A DNA stretch of 54,312 nucleotides from UBA7803 sp041686955 (lineage in GTDB: Bacteria > Pseudomonadota > Gammaproteobacteria > Pseudomonadales > Azotimanducaceae). Both the position numbers and the translations under genes were made by a program. The stretch spans positions 1-54,312 of the forward strand of contig JAWLCV010000024.1 in NCBI GenBank assembly GCA_041686955.1. The letters run 5' to 3'. Positions 1 through 8,358 of this stretch are shown here, in pieces. The notes below the pieces were generated by a model. That model saw only the letters and a list, made by a program, of their open reading frames with translations. It did no database searches and was not told the origin of the DNA. Each line of letters begins with the position of its first letter. The first letter of the stretch is position 1.

Positions 1-244
1 AACACATCAAGGCGACCCCGGTCAGATAGTCCCTCGGGGCCATCCCGTCGGCGAAATATAGCTTCACGCCCGTGGCAACCGTCTGGCGCGTGCAGCTCGA
101 CTGGCTTTCCCAGGATCCGCAATTGGCGCGTTCGAGCAGAACCTGCGTCCGGGTATTGGTTCCCAGACTGCCGTCGTCACTATGCGTGTTTCGTCCTTCA
201 AGGAAAGCGCCGAACGCGTCGCAAGACGGCCGTATGAGCGGCAT
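1..244 (-). CDS. Partial secreted-type protein, open at the left edge
   Basis: The minus strand is open from about position 370 to the window edge, so this gene is cut off at its 3' end. Read in the frame containing GTNTRTQVLLERANCGSW and then TGVKLYFADGMAPRDYLTGV, it looks like genuine protein. It has paired cysteines and a closing 'TGV.LYF...LTGVALMC' pattern, typical of exported bacterial proteins with a repeated 'ATG(L/V)..H/Y...(T/V)G(L/V).L.C' motif. I placed the start at the ATG at 244. The frame stays open to another ATG at 370, but the residues between are arginine- and proline-rich and look non-coding. No signal peptide is visible after either start, so the true N-terminus may be displaced by a frameshift, or this may be a gene remnant. 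Function is not known. It would be transcribed divergently from the regulator at 400. Confidence 0.5.
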   Translation of the reverse strand, partial: MPLIRPSCDAFGAFLEGRNTHSDDGSLGTNTRTQVLLERANCGSWESQSSCTRQTVATGVKLYFADGMAPRDYLTGVALMC

Positions 245-399
245 CACATTCCATGCCGGTCGCCAGCGGCGCGGAGCCCCAGTTCGGGCTGGGAGCCATC
301 TCCGGCGGGTGAGGCGGCAGGGCGGGCAACAGCGCGACTGAAGAAGTTGGCGGCCCGTCTGGACTATCATTGGCCGGCTTCCGGCCCCGCAACTCATTG

Positions 400-1857
400 A
401 TGGATCAGACGGTTCGCTACCAATTCGACAACGCCAGCTTTTCGCCGGCCGAAGGCAGGCTGCGCCTGGGCGACGAGGATGTGATTCTCGAACAGAAGGT
501 GGCCGATCTGCTCCACGCCTTCTGCCGCCGTCCGGGGCAGGTGCTCACCAAGAGCTGGCTGATGGAAGAGATCTGGCCGGGGCGCGTCGTCAACGAAGAC
601 AGTCTCTCGGTGGCCGTCAGCAAGCTGCGCCGGGTGCTGGGGGATCGCGCTGCCGCCCCGAAATACATCCGGACCGTCACCGGCACGGGATACCTCTGGC
701 TGCCGGACGTGAAGCGCAATGCCGCCGAGCTCCCTCAGGCCGCGGCGGCCACGCCGCGTGCCAGGAACTGGCCGCTGGCCGGCGTGGTGGCGGGACTGCT
801 GGTGGCTGCCGCCTTGGCCGGTTGGTGGCTGAGCGAAAATCATCTGAACAGGGAGCCGCCATCACTGGCCGAAGAACCCCGGGGAGAGGTGGGTGAACTG
901 CTCGAGCAGGCGGGGCAACGCCTCGAAAGCGATCGCCCCGAAACGCTGCGGCAGGCCATTGCCGACTACCGCCAGGTTCTGGAGCGTCGCCCCGGATCCA
1001 CCGACGCCTACCTCGGCATCGCCGCCGCCAAGCTGGAACTGAGCGCCCTGACGGGTCATCTGGATATCGAGCTCTACGCCGAGGAGGTGCACGCCCTGCT
1101 CGACCGCGTGCTCGAGCTCGATCCGGACAACGCCCGGGCATGGCTGCGCAAGGCAGAGCTGTACTTCCTGGCGGACTGGGATTTCCAGGCTGCGGAGCGA
1201 GCCTACCTGCGCGCCATCGAGCTGGAGCCGGAGGAGCCCCGCTACTATCTGCCTTACAGTGAGTTCCTGCTGACGCTGGGCGAGTTCGAGCGCTCCGAGG
1301 CGGTGCTGGAGCGGCTGCGTCAGGCGGATCCCGCCTGGTACCGGTTCCTCAATATGACCTTCGTCTACACCATGCGCGGCGAGCTCGAGCGGGCCCTGGC
1401 CGAGACTCGCCGCCTGATGAACAGCGAGCCGGAATCCATTTCCTACCGGAAGATGCTGCACCGTCTGGGCCTGCTGCTGGGTGACGATCAGCTGGCCTTC
1501 GAGCAGCTCGTGATGCTGATGCGCTCCGAGGGCATCGACGAGGACCGGATCGCCGGCTACACGGAGCTGTACCGGCAAGAGGGCATGGCTGCGCTGTTCG
1601 GTCGAATGCTCGACGACCGGCTGGAGCCGAACCTGGGCCACTACCGGCCGCCCATGGGCTGGGCCCGCTATGCAGTCACCGCCGGCCGCCATGACGAGGC
1701 GTTCCGGTGGCTCCATGCAGCGGTGGAGGAGCGCCAGCCCCAGGTGCTGCTGGTGAATGTGGATCCCCACTACCTGCCGCTGCGCAACGACCCCCGATTC
1801 CAGCAGCTGCTGAATCGCCTGCCCCAGCGGGCCGGCAACAATGCCGCGGGCGACTGA
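400..1857 (+). CDS. CadC-like membrane-anchored winged-helix regulator with TPR region
   Basis: This is a 485-residue transmembrane transcription regulator. Residues 5-100 form an OmpR/PhoB-type winged helix; the recognition region reads SLSVAVSKLRRVLG, followed by YIRTVTGTGYLW, the usual end of the domain. One membrane helix follows at about residues 124-146. The rest is a predicted periplasmic domain of TPR-like helical pairs, with repeated A...L.L.P..A motifs. There is no phosphoacceptor receiver domain, so regulation would be through the membrane-spanning architecture, as in CadC and ToxR relatives. I chose the ATG at 400 over an in-frame TTG at 370 because the winged helix begins right after it; neither start has a convincing ribosome site. 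It converges with the efflux adaptor gene, leaving only nine bases between the stops. Control of the neighbouring efflux pump is a reasonable guess, not shown. Confidence 0.85.
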   Translation: MDQTVRYQFDNASFSPAEGRLRLGDEDVILEQKVADLLHAFCRRPGQVLTKSWLMEEIWPGRVVNEDSLSVAVSKLRRVLGDRAAAPKYIRTVTGTGYLWLPDVKRNAAELPQAAAATPRARNWPLAGVVAGLLVAAALAGWWLSENHLNREPPSLAEEPRGEVGELLEQAGQRLESDRPETLRQAIADYRQVLERRPGSTDAYLGIAAAKLELSALTGHLDIELYAEEVHALLDRVLELDPDNARAWLRKAELYFLADWDFQAAERAYLRAIELEPEEPRYYLPYSEFLLTLGEFERSEAVLERLRQADPAWYRFLNMTFVYTMRGELERALAETRRLMNSEPESISYRKMLHRLGLLLGDDQLAFEQLVMLMRSEGIDEDRIAGYTELYRQEGMAALFGRMLDDRLEPNLGHYRPPMGWARYAVTAGRHDEAFRWLHAAVEERQPQVLLVNVDPHYLPLRNDPRFQQLLNRLPQRAGNNAAGD

Positions 1858-1866
1858 TCCGGCGGC

Positions 1867-2964
1867 TCAGCTCGGCAGCGTGGTCACTGGGAATTCCTCC
1901 GCTGACAGCACCGTTACCAGGTCGCCACTACGGATGGATTCGGCCCCACGCACGATCACCTGCTGCCCGGCGGCGAGGGAGCCCCGAACGCTGACGTAGT
2001 CGCCGTGGTCGGCGCCCACCTCCACGGGAATGCCCACGGCCCGGCCTTCCTCGTCCAGCACGAACACCCGGATCTGCCGCTCGCCCAGCACCAAGGCGTC
2101 CCGCGGCACGACGAACTGCTCGGAAGGCAGCGCGGTGGGCACGGCCACGCTGATGAGCTGGCCGATCCGGAACTCCGGCGCCAGTGGCGATGGCACAGCC
2201 AGGTAGCCGACGAAGGACTGAGACTGCTCGTCGCTCACCGGCACCGTGGCGCGAACCGGCATATCGGCACTGCCCGAGCGCCAGTGAACGCGCAGCGCCC
2301 CAACGGCGGCGGGAAGCTCGCTGTGGGCCAGAGGCCCGTGGAAGCGCACCTCCAGCTCGTCGGTGCTGACCAGCTTCGCCACCGGCTGTGTGGCCGAGAC
2401 GCTCTCCCCCTGCTGCTGAAAGCGTTGGGTAACCATGCCATCAAAGGGGGCGACGATGCGGGTCTTCGCCAGATCTTCCCGGGCGCGCTCGATCTCCACC
2501 TCGAAGAGCTCGGCGTCCGTTCGCGTCATGGCCAGATCCGCCTCCAGCGAGTCCAGGTCCCGTGACGAGATGGAGTGCTGTTGGTGCAGCTTGCGGTAGC
2601 GGGCCAGATCCCGCTCCAGACGCCGGATCTCGATGGCCTTCTTCTTCGCCCGGGCCTCGAGCTCACGCACGGCCAGCTCGAACGCCCGAGCGTCCAGGCG
2701 GGCCACGGGCTCGCCCCGAGCGAGCCGGGTGCCGGGTTCGGCCACCCAGGTGAGCGTTCCGGAGATACCGGCCGAGATGGCGGAGTCGAACCGGCTCTGA
2801 ACCGTGCCGGTGACCAGAACGGTGGGGCTCACCTGGGCGGACTCCACCGGCACCACCGAGACCACCGGGGGCTCGGCCGCCAGAGCGGCGGTGTTGATCA
2901 GGAGCGCGCCGGTCACGGTGATGGCGCCTGCCAGGGCTTTCTTCAGATATTGCAGGTAGTTCAT
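1867..2964 (-). CDS. RND efflux periplasmic adaptor (membrane fusion protein, HlyD/AcrA family)
   Basis: This 365-residue protein begins with an N-terminal signal segment ending near ALAAEPP. The first half of the lipoyl domain follows (VTGTVQSRFDSAISAGISG...GTRLARGEPVARLD). Next comes a charged helical hairpin (about residues 95-165, rich in E, R, K and A), then the second lipoyl half with the family motif TRIVAPFDGMVTQRF, and finally beta-barrel and membrane-proximal domains. In this family the adaptor links the inner-membrane permease to an outer-membrane channel. The gene lies 15 bases downstream of the permease gene on the same strand, so the two are almost certainly co-transcribed. Permease first and adaptor second reverses the common order. 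No outer-membrane TolC-type gene lies beside them. Substrate cannot be told from the sequence. Confidence 0.92.
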   Translation of the reverse strand: MNYLQYLKKALAGAITVTGALLINTAALAAEPPVVSVVPVESAQVSPTVLVTGTVQSRFDSAISAGISGTLTWVAEPGTRLARGEPVARLDARAFELAVRELEARAKKKAIEIRRLERDLARYRKLHQQHSISSRDLDSLEADLAMTRTDAELFEVEIERAREDLAKTRIVAPFDGMVTQRFQQQGESVSATQPVAKLVSTDELEVRFHGPLAHSELPAAVGALRVHWRSGSADMPVRATVPVSDEQSQSFVGYLAVPSPLAPEFRIGQLISVAVPTALPSEQFVVPRDALVLGERQIRVFVLDEEGRAVGIPVEVGADHGDYVSVRGSLAAGQQVIVRGAESIRSGDLVTVLSAEEFPVTTLPS

Positions 2965-2979
2965 GTCGATGACTCCGTG

Positions 2980-5900
2980 TCAGGACGATTGAATGGCGGA
3001 TTCCGCAGCCGTTCCGGTGCGGGCGAGGCCGGCCCTGAGGCGGTCGAGCAGCCGCAGCGCCGAGGCCATGAAGATCACCGTGAAGGCCGTGCTGGCGAGC
3101 ATGCCGCCGACGATCACCACCGCGAGGCCGCGGTAGATCTCGCTGCCCACTCCGGGTACGAGAGCTAGCGGCAGCATGCCCACCACGGAGGTCAGGGTGC
3201 TCATCCAGATGGGCCGCACGCGTGTCTCCACGGCCATGCGAATGGATTCTTCGGGGGAGAGGCCCTCCGAGCGCCCCCGGCGGGCGCGGTCGATGAGCAG
3301 GATGGCGTTGTTCACCACCAGCCCCATGAGGATGACGAATCCGATCATGGTCAACAGGTCCAAGGACTGGAAGGCGAACAGGTTCAGCGCCCGCAGACCC
3401 AGCACGCCGCCCGCCAGCGCCATGGGCATGGAAGCCAGCACCACCAGGCTGTCCAGGGCCGAGCGGAACAGCGCGGTCATCAGCAGGAACAGCACCAGCA
3501 CCGCAAAGCCGAAATTCCTGGTCATGGTGGCCACGGTGTCGGCCAGATCGTCGGAGCCCCCGGACAGGCTCAGGCGAACGCCGCCGCTGACCTGCCGCTG
3601 GGCATCGGCCATGATGGGGGCCAGGATCTCCAAGGTGCGTTCCAGCGACACCTCCGAGGGTGGCGTGATGGCCAGCGTGAAGGTGCGTTCGCCGTTGTAG
3701 CGCCGCAGTTGCGTGGGTCCGGCGCGGCGTTCCGCCCGGGTAAGCTGACCCAGGGTCTGTACGCCGGCCAGAGGCGTGGCGAGGGGCACGGCCTGGAGCT
3801 GCTCCGGCGTGGTCCAGCGCGGCGCCTTAAGGATGATGTCCTGGCGCTGGCTGCCGTCGAACTGCTCGCCCACGTACAGGCCGCTGGTGGCCGCCCGCAC
3901 CATGTCCGCCACCTGATTCCGACTCAGGCCTGCCTGGGCCACGGCGTGATCCTCCGGGTGCAGCACGAGCTGGGGCTGAGCCGCGTTCAGGTTGGGCAGC
4001 GGCCGGATGCCGGCACCGGGGAGTTCACTCGCCAGGCGTTCCATGGTCAGGATCGCCACCTGACGCGAGGTGTCGTCCAGCTCGCCGTTGAAATTCAGAT
4101 AGACGGTGCGATTGCCGCCCACGTTCAGGCTCAGCAGCGACGACTGAAACGGATAGGCGCGGGTGTCGGGCAGCCCGACGAGGATCTCGGTGCGCAGCAG
4201 CGTCAGCACAGCCTCCACCTGGCGCGGGTCTTCCGGGTAGACGAATAGCACCTTACCGCCTTCGCTCATGGCGAGGTTGTAGCCACGAATGGCGGGCGAT
4301 TTCTCGCCGGTGCGGTACGGCTCCAGCCGCCGCATGAGGGTGCGTCCGATCTCCTTTTCCAGCGTCTCGTAGCTGGCGCCGGGAGGTACGGAGAACACCG
4401 TGACGATGCCCTCCCATTTCGCCTCCGGCAGGAAATCTGTATCGGGCGTCAATGCCCAGATCACCGCCGCAGCGCCCGGCGCCAGCACCAGCAGCCAGGC
4501 GAAGGCTCGTGCGTCCGTGGCCGTCAGCCGGAGATAACGTCGGGCCAGACGGTGCCAGAAGCGAGGCGTCTGGCCACCCTGGGCCTCACCTTGCAGGAAT
4601 ACTCCAGCCACCACCGGCACCAGAAAGAACGCGCCCAGCATGGAAGCGCACACCGCCACGGCCATGCTGATCGCCAGGTCGTAGAAGAGCTGGCCCTCCA
4701 CCCCCTGCATGAACACGATGGGCGTGAAGATCGCCACCGTGGTGAGCGTGGAGGCGAACAGTGCCGGGGCTACCTCCCGGGTCCCTTGCACCACCGCCTG
4801 GCGCAGTGGCGCGCCGTGTTGCAGCAGGCGCACGATGTTCTCCTGCACGACGATGGCGGCGTCCAGCACCAGTCCCACCGAGAAGGCGAGACCCGCCAGC
4901 GAGATAATGTTGAGGCTGCGCCCCAGAAGATCCAACACCAGCAGGGCCGCCAGCAGCGAGACGGGAATGGTGATGGCGATGAGCAGCGTAGCCCGCCAGC
5001 CCCGCAGCATCAGGTAGAGCAGCCCCATGGCGAGCACGATCCCGAGGCCCAGATTGCCCTGCACCAGGGCCACGGCACGCTTGATGTGCTCGGAAGAGTC
5101 GAAGCTCAGGATCAGCTCCAGCCCGGCCGGGGACAGATGCTCCTGGTTGATCGTGGCGACACGCTCTTTCAATGCCGCCATCACGTCTACGGTGTTGGCG
5201 TCGCTGGCGACGAACACCTGCACGTAGAACGCGGGCGAGCCGTCCCGGTAGGCGAAGCTCCGGGCCGGCTCATGGCCCTGACGCACCTCGGCGATCTCCC
5301 CCAGCCGCACGGGCCGGCCCTCGTTGTAGGCGACGATCATCTCCGCCCACTGGTTGGCGGCGTACTGGCCGGCGAATCGAACGGTGTACTCGCGCCGGCC
5401 CACCGAGGCGAACCCGCCGGAGACGTTGCCGGCGCTGCGGATGCGCTGGAGCAGGGTATCCAGCTGCACCCCGAGCGCCGCCATGCGGTACGGGTCGAAC
5501 ACGATCTCGAGCTGGGGGTCGCGGAAGCTCGAGAGTTCCACCTGGGTAACGCCGGGAATCCGGCGCAGACTCGGCGACACGGTCTGGCGGATGAGCTCCT
5601 GCTCGCCGGTGAAGTCCCCGTCCGCATCCGCGCCGGTCTTGCGGATGAGCAAGGTGGCCAGCGGCTGCTCGAGTCCGCCCAGGCTGATGGCCGGCTCGCC
5701 GGCATCCCGCGGGCGGGGCGGAGCCTGGTTCATGGCGTTGATCACGTCCATGAGCTTCATCTGCATGTCGGTGCCCACCGGGAACGACAGCGTGGTGATG
5801 GCGAGTCCCGCTCTCACCGAGGACTGGATGGATTCGAGTCCGGTGATGGTCTGGAGGATTTCTTCCTGGGGCTCCACCAGCTCGGCCTCCATCTCCGCCG

Positions 5901-6060
5901 GCGCGGCCGCGCGCCAGAAGTTGAGGATGGTGATCTTGGGCTGCTCCAGGTTCGGGGTGAGCTGCACCGGCAGGCTGACCAGAGCGGCGCCGCCGAGAAT
6001 GCCGGCGATGAGGAACACCACGACGGTGGCGACCGGATTGGTGTGGCTGAGGTTGAACAT
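2980..6060 (-). CDS. RND-family efflux permease (AcrB/HAE1-like)
   Basis: This inner-membrane proton-driven exporter has 1026 residues, the usual size for the family. It has the duplicated RND layout: a first membrane helix (residues 10-30), a large periplasmic loop, a helix bundle near residues 330-530, a second periplasmic loop, and a final bundle near 850-1010. The fourth-helix motif reads GLVLDAAIVVQEN, so one aspartate of the usual proton-relay pair is kept and the next position is alanine. The helix-10 region reads GLVVNNAILLID, as in many HAE1-type pumps that lack the AcrB lysine. I start it at the ATG at 6060, where MFNLSHTNP leads straight into helix one. An in-frame ATG 13 codons upstream would add a non-membrane tail. 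It is the first gene of a two-gene operon with the adaptor. Confidence 0.92.
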   Translation of the reverse strand: MFNLSHTNPVATVVVFLIAGILGGAALVSLPVQLTPNLEQPKITILNFWRAAAPAEMEAELVEPQEEILQTITGLESIQSSVRAGLAITTLSFPVGTDMQMKLMDVINAMNQAPPRPRDAGEPAISLGGLEQPLATLLIRKTGADADGDFTGEQELIRQTVSPSLRRIPGVTQVELSSFRDPQLEIVFDPYRMAALGVQLDTLLQRIRSAGNVSGGFASVGRREYTVRFAGQYAANQWAEMIVAYNEGRPVRLGEIAEVRQGHEPARSFAYRDGSPAFYVQVFVASDANTVDVMAALKERVATINQEHLSPAGLELILSFDSSEHIKRAVALVQGNLGLGIVLAMGLLYLMLRGWRATLLIAITIPVSLLAALLVLDLLGRSLNIISLAGLAFSVGLVLDAAIVVQENIVRLLQHGAPLRQAVVQGTREVAPALFASTLTTVAIFTPIVFMQGVEGQLFYDLAISMAVAVCASMLGAFFLVPVVAGVFLQGEAQGGQTPRFWHRLARRYLRLTATDARAFAWLLVLAPGAAAVIWALTPDTDFLPEAKWEGIVTVFSVPPGASYETLEKEIGRTLMRRLEPYRTGEKSPAIRGYNLAMSEGGKVLFVYPEDPRQVEAVLTLLRTEILVGLPDTRAYPFQSSLLSLNVGGNRTVYLNFNGELDDTSRQVAILTMERLASELPGAGIRPLPNLNAAQPQLVLHPEDHAVAQAGLSRNQVADMVRAATSGLYVGEQFDGSQRQDIILKAPRWTTPEQLQAVPLATPLAGVQTLGQLTRAERRAGPTQLRRYNGERTFTLAITPPSEVSLERTLEILAPIMADAQRQVSGGVRLSLSGGSDDLADTVATMTRNFGFAVLVLFLLMTALFRSALDSLVVLASMPMALAGGVLGLRALNLFAFQSLDLLTMIGFVILMGLVVNNAILLIDRARRGRSEGLSPEESIRMAVETRVRPIWMSTLTSVVGMLPLALVPGVGSEIYRGLAVVIVGGMLASTAFTVIFMASALRLLDRLRAGLARTGTAAESAIQSS

Positions 6061-6134
6061 GGCGCGATCCCGCAACGGCCTGGTGAATGTGGGGCACATC
6101 CTCCACGCCGCGGCGCCTGAGGTCCTGAAATCAC

Positions 6135-6196
6135 TCCGAAGCCTTCGGAACGTTTCCGACAGCCGCCTTTAGAATCGCTTCAAGACATTGTTTCAG
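6135..6196 (-). promoter_or_regulatory. Candidate promoter and twin palindromic operator upstream of the RND operon
   Basis: Two overlapping inverted repeats lie 75-90 bases upstream of the permease start: TCCGAAGCCTTCGGA at 6135-6149 and CGGAACGTTTCCG at 6146-6158. Just upstream on the minus strand is a weak sigma-70-like pair, CTGAAA (6191-6196) and TCTAAA (6168-6173), separated by 17 bases. The palindromes would then cover the early transcribed region, a typical position for a repressor operator. The palindromes are plain in the sequence; the promoter and operator roles are inferred. Confidence 0.4.
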
Positions 6197-6340
6197 TTGA
6201 GAAAATCCGCTTCTTTACGGTCGTTCGCGGAGGTGCCGGTGAAGGTGCCGAGGGCGGGTGTTGTTCTAGCTAGGTGCCGTGGCGCTCGGGCTCCCCACCC
6301 TCTCCGGATTCGTGGCGGTCGGGTCACGGCTGACGCCGCG

Positions 6341-6886
6341 CTAGTGCCCGGGCGGCTCCACCCGCTTGCCGAGGCGGGAGATGCGGAAGTCGTCCCGGGC
6401 AGGCTCCAGCTCGAACCCCAGGTCGCGCACGAGGTGGAGCATTCGGCCGTTCTCCCGCAGCACGCTGGCCACCAGCCGATGAATGCCCGCCTCCGCGGCC
6501 AGGTCCCTGAGGTTGGTGAGCAGGCGTGTGGCGATGCCCTTGCCCTGCCAGTCGTCCGCCACCACCACGGCGATCTCCGCCGTATCCGTGCCCGGCTCGC
6601 GCACGTAGCGGGCGACGCCGATCTGCTCCTGCCCGCTGGGCGTGTCGGCCAATGCCACCAGCGCCAGGTCGTCCGGGTAGTGGACATGGGTGAAGCGCTC
6701 GAGCATGGCGGGGGTCAGCTCGCGCAAGGCGGAGTGGAAGCGGAAGTAGCGTGATGCCGGGGAGAGCCGGCGCACGAACTCGGCCTCACGGTCGCGGTCA
6801 GCGGGTGCGATGGGCCGGATGAACACCCGCACGCCATCCACCAGAAAAGCGTCCTCGAACTCGGGAGCGTTGTCGGTTGGGCTCAT
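6341..6886 (-). CDS. GNAT-family N-acetyltransferase
   Basis: This 181-residue cytosolic protein has the GNAT fold. The N-terminal part (VFIRPIAPADRDREAEFVRR) and the following LSPASRYFRF resemble the acetyltransferase domain of Pat-type protein acetylases. The acetyl-CoA binding loop reads DDWQGKGIATRLLTNL (about residues 115-130), matching the Q/R-x-x-G-x-G/A signature. ENGRMLHLVRDLGFELE is the expected C-terminal strand and helix. The start is well supported: the ATG at 6886 follows a GGAGGAG ribosome site and overlaps the stop of the upstream GTPase gene as ATGA, so translation is coupled. It is the last gene of the DUF2868-GTPase-GNAT operon. The acceptor substrate is unknown. Confidence 0.88.
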   Translation of the reverse strand: MSPTDNAPEFEDAFLVDGVRVFIRPIAPADRDREAEFVRRLSPASRYFRFHSALRELTPAMLERFTHVHYPDDLALVALADTPSGQEQIGVARYVREPGTDTAEIAVVVADDWQGKGIATRLLTNLRDLAAEAGIHRLVASVLRENGRMLHLVRDLGFELEPARDDFRISRLGKRVEPPGH

Positions 6887-8358
6887 GGTCCTCCTCCGCT
6901 CGCTCGTCCACCGCCGGGACCCGCCCCATCCGACTCCGCCCCGGCAGTACCCGCGCGTCCCGGCGCTTCCAGCGCCAGCATGTCCTCGACCAGGGACACC
7001 AGCCGTTGGCGCCGCTCGGCATCGGCCCCGTCCCGGGTCACCCGCTTGATGGCCGCGGCCAGGTCCCGGCGCAGCCGGTCGGGAAGCCGGTCCATCAGGT
7101 GCTCCTCACCGGTGACGGCCAGGGACATGGCTTCCCGGCGGGCGTGATTCCGTTCCGCCACCAGATCGTGGTGCACCCAGGCCCGGCCGAGCAACACCCA
7201 GGGAAAGTTGGCGGCACGTACCGGTCCCACCTGGAGCACGCGCCCACCCAGAGACTGCCCGAGCACCTTGACCCGGGCAAGCTCACGGCCGCCGAACCAG
7301 GCCCCGGCACCGCCGAGCACCGCGCCGAGTCCCGCACCCAGGAGCAGCGAGGCGCCTCCCAGCAGGGCATCGATTCCGCCCCCGGCCACCGCTCCCGAGA
7401 CGGCCCCGGACAGCACCAGTTGAGTGCGCGACAAGCCGAACAGTTCCCAGCCCTCCGCGGTGAAGATGTCGGCTTCGAGAAGCTCCGCCGACGCCTCCTC
7501 CCGCCGCAGACTCTGATGGCGGTACAGGCTCTGCACCCGATCCCGGGATTCCCGCTCGCGCTCGCGTATGCGGTCCCGCAGCCGCTCCAGCAAGCGCGAT
7601 TCCAATGCCGCGCGGCGCTCCGGGGAAGCCGCGTCCGCATCGGAGAGCGGCCCCCGCTCCACCATGCCCAGGCACTCCACCAGAGTGTCGACGATCTCCG
7701 CCGCGGCCCGGTGGCGGCGCCGGTCCCGCTCCGCCGTCAGCGCGGCCACCGCGCGGTCGATGGCCGGGCGCCAGGCTTCGTTCAGCTCGGCGAAGGCCTT
7801 GAGCAGCGCGATGCGCTTGGAGAAGTCCGCGCGCACGGCGTCGAACACCCGCACGATGGAGAAGTACTGCCCCAGCCCCTGGCGCCACTCCTCAACGTAA
7901 TCGCCCTCGCCGATGAGGTTGATCAGCGCCATGCGCGGCTGCCCTGTCCACTGCAGCACCTGCATCTCCACCTCGTACTCCGGGCCGTAGGGCTTGGCGC
8001 CGTCCACCACGTAGAGGATGCCGGCCCCTTCGACCACCGGCCCCAGGAGCTCCACCTCGTCGTGAAACCTCGGGTCGTCCCGGTGCTCCTCCACGAACTG
8101 CGCCACCAGGGCCGGCCGCTCCTGGGCGCTGGCGGCACGAGCCTCGAGCCAGTCCAGCACCGCCCGGGCGCGCTGGAACCCCGGCGTGTCCACCAGCACG
8201 TACTGCGGCGCGCCGTCGATGCTCAAGGTGTAGCGGTGCGCGCTCTTGGTCGTGCGTGGGGTGGCCGCGATGGCGATCTGCTCCTCCTCCGCCAGGGTCG
8301 CGACGATGCTGCTCTTGCCCTTGTTCGGGTGGCCCACCACGGCGAAGGTGGGGATCAC
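6883..8358 (-). CDS. DUF3482-type membrane-associated GTPase
   Basis: This 491-residue protein starts with a Ras-like G domain. The P-loop reads GHPNKGKS (residues 9-16) and the G3 motif reads VDTPGF; the canonical NKxD guanine motif is not obvious. The C-terminal half has a glycine- and alanine-rich hydrophobic stretch (around residues 315-365), suggesting membrane contact. This matches the DUF3482 GTPase family, which characteristically sits next to DUF2868 genes. I chose the GTG at 8358 over a longer reading to 8418. It has a GGAGG ribosome site eight bases upstream and overlaps the preceding stop as GTGA. The cellular role of the family is poorly known; a link to membrane or vesicle processes is only inferred. 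Confidence 0.85.
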   Translation of the reverse strand: MIPTFAVVGHPNKGKSSIVATLAEEEQIAIAATPRTTKSAHRYTLSIDGAPQYVLVDTPGFQRARAVLDWLEARAASAQERPALVAQFVEEHRDDPRFHDEVELLGPVVEGAGILYVVDGAKPYGPEYEVEMQVLQWTGQPRMALINLIGEGDYVEEWRQGLGQYFSIVRVFDAVRADFSKRIALLKAFAELNEAWRPAIDRAVAALTAERDRRRHRAAAEIVDTLVECLGMVERGPLSDADAASPERRAALESRLLERLRDRIRERERESRDRVQSLYRHQSLRREEASAELLEADIFTAEGWELFGLSRTQLVLSGAVSGAVAGGGIDALLGGASLLLGAGLGAVLGGAGAWFGGRELARVKVLGQSLGGRVLQVGPVRAANFPWVLLGRAWVHHDLVAERNHARREAMSLAVTGEEHLMDRLPDRLRRDLAAAIKRVTRDGADAERRQRLVSLVEDMLALEAPGRAGTAGAESDGAGPGGGRASGGGP

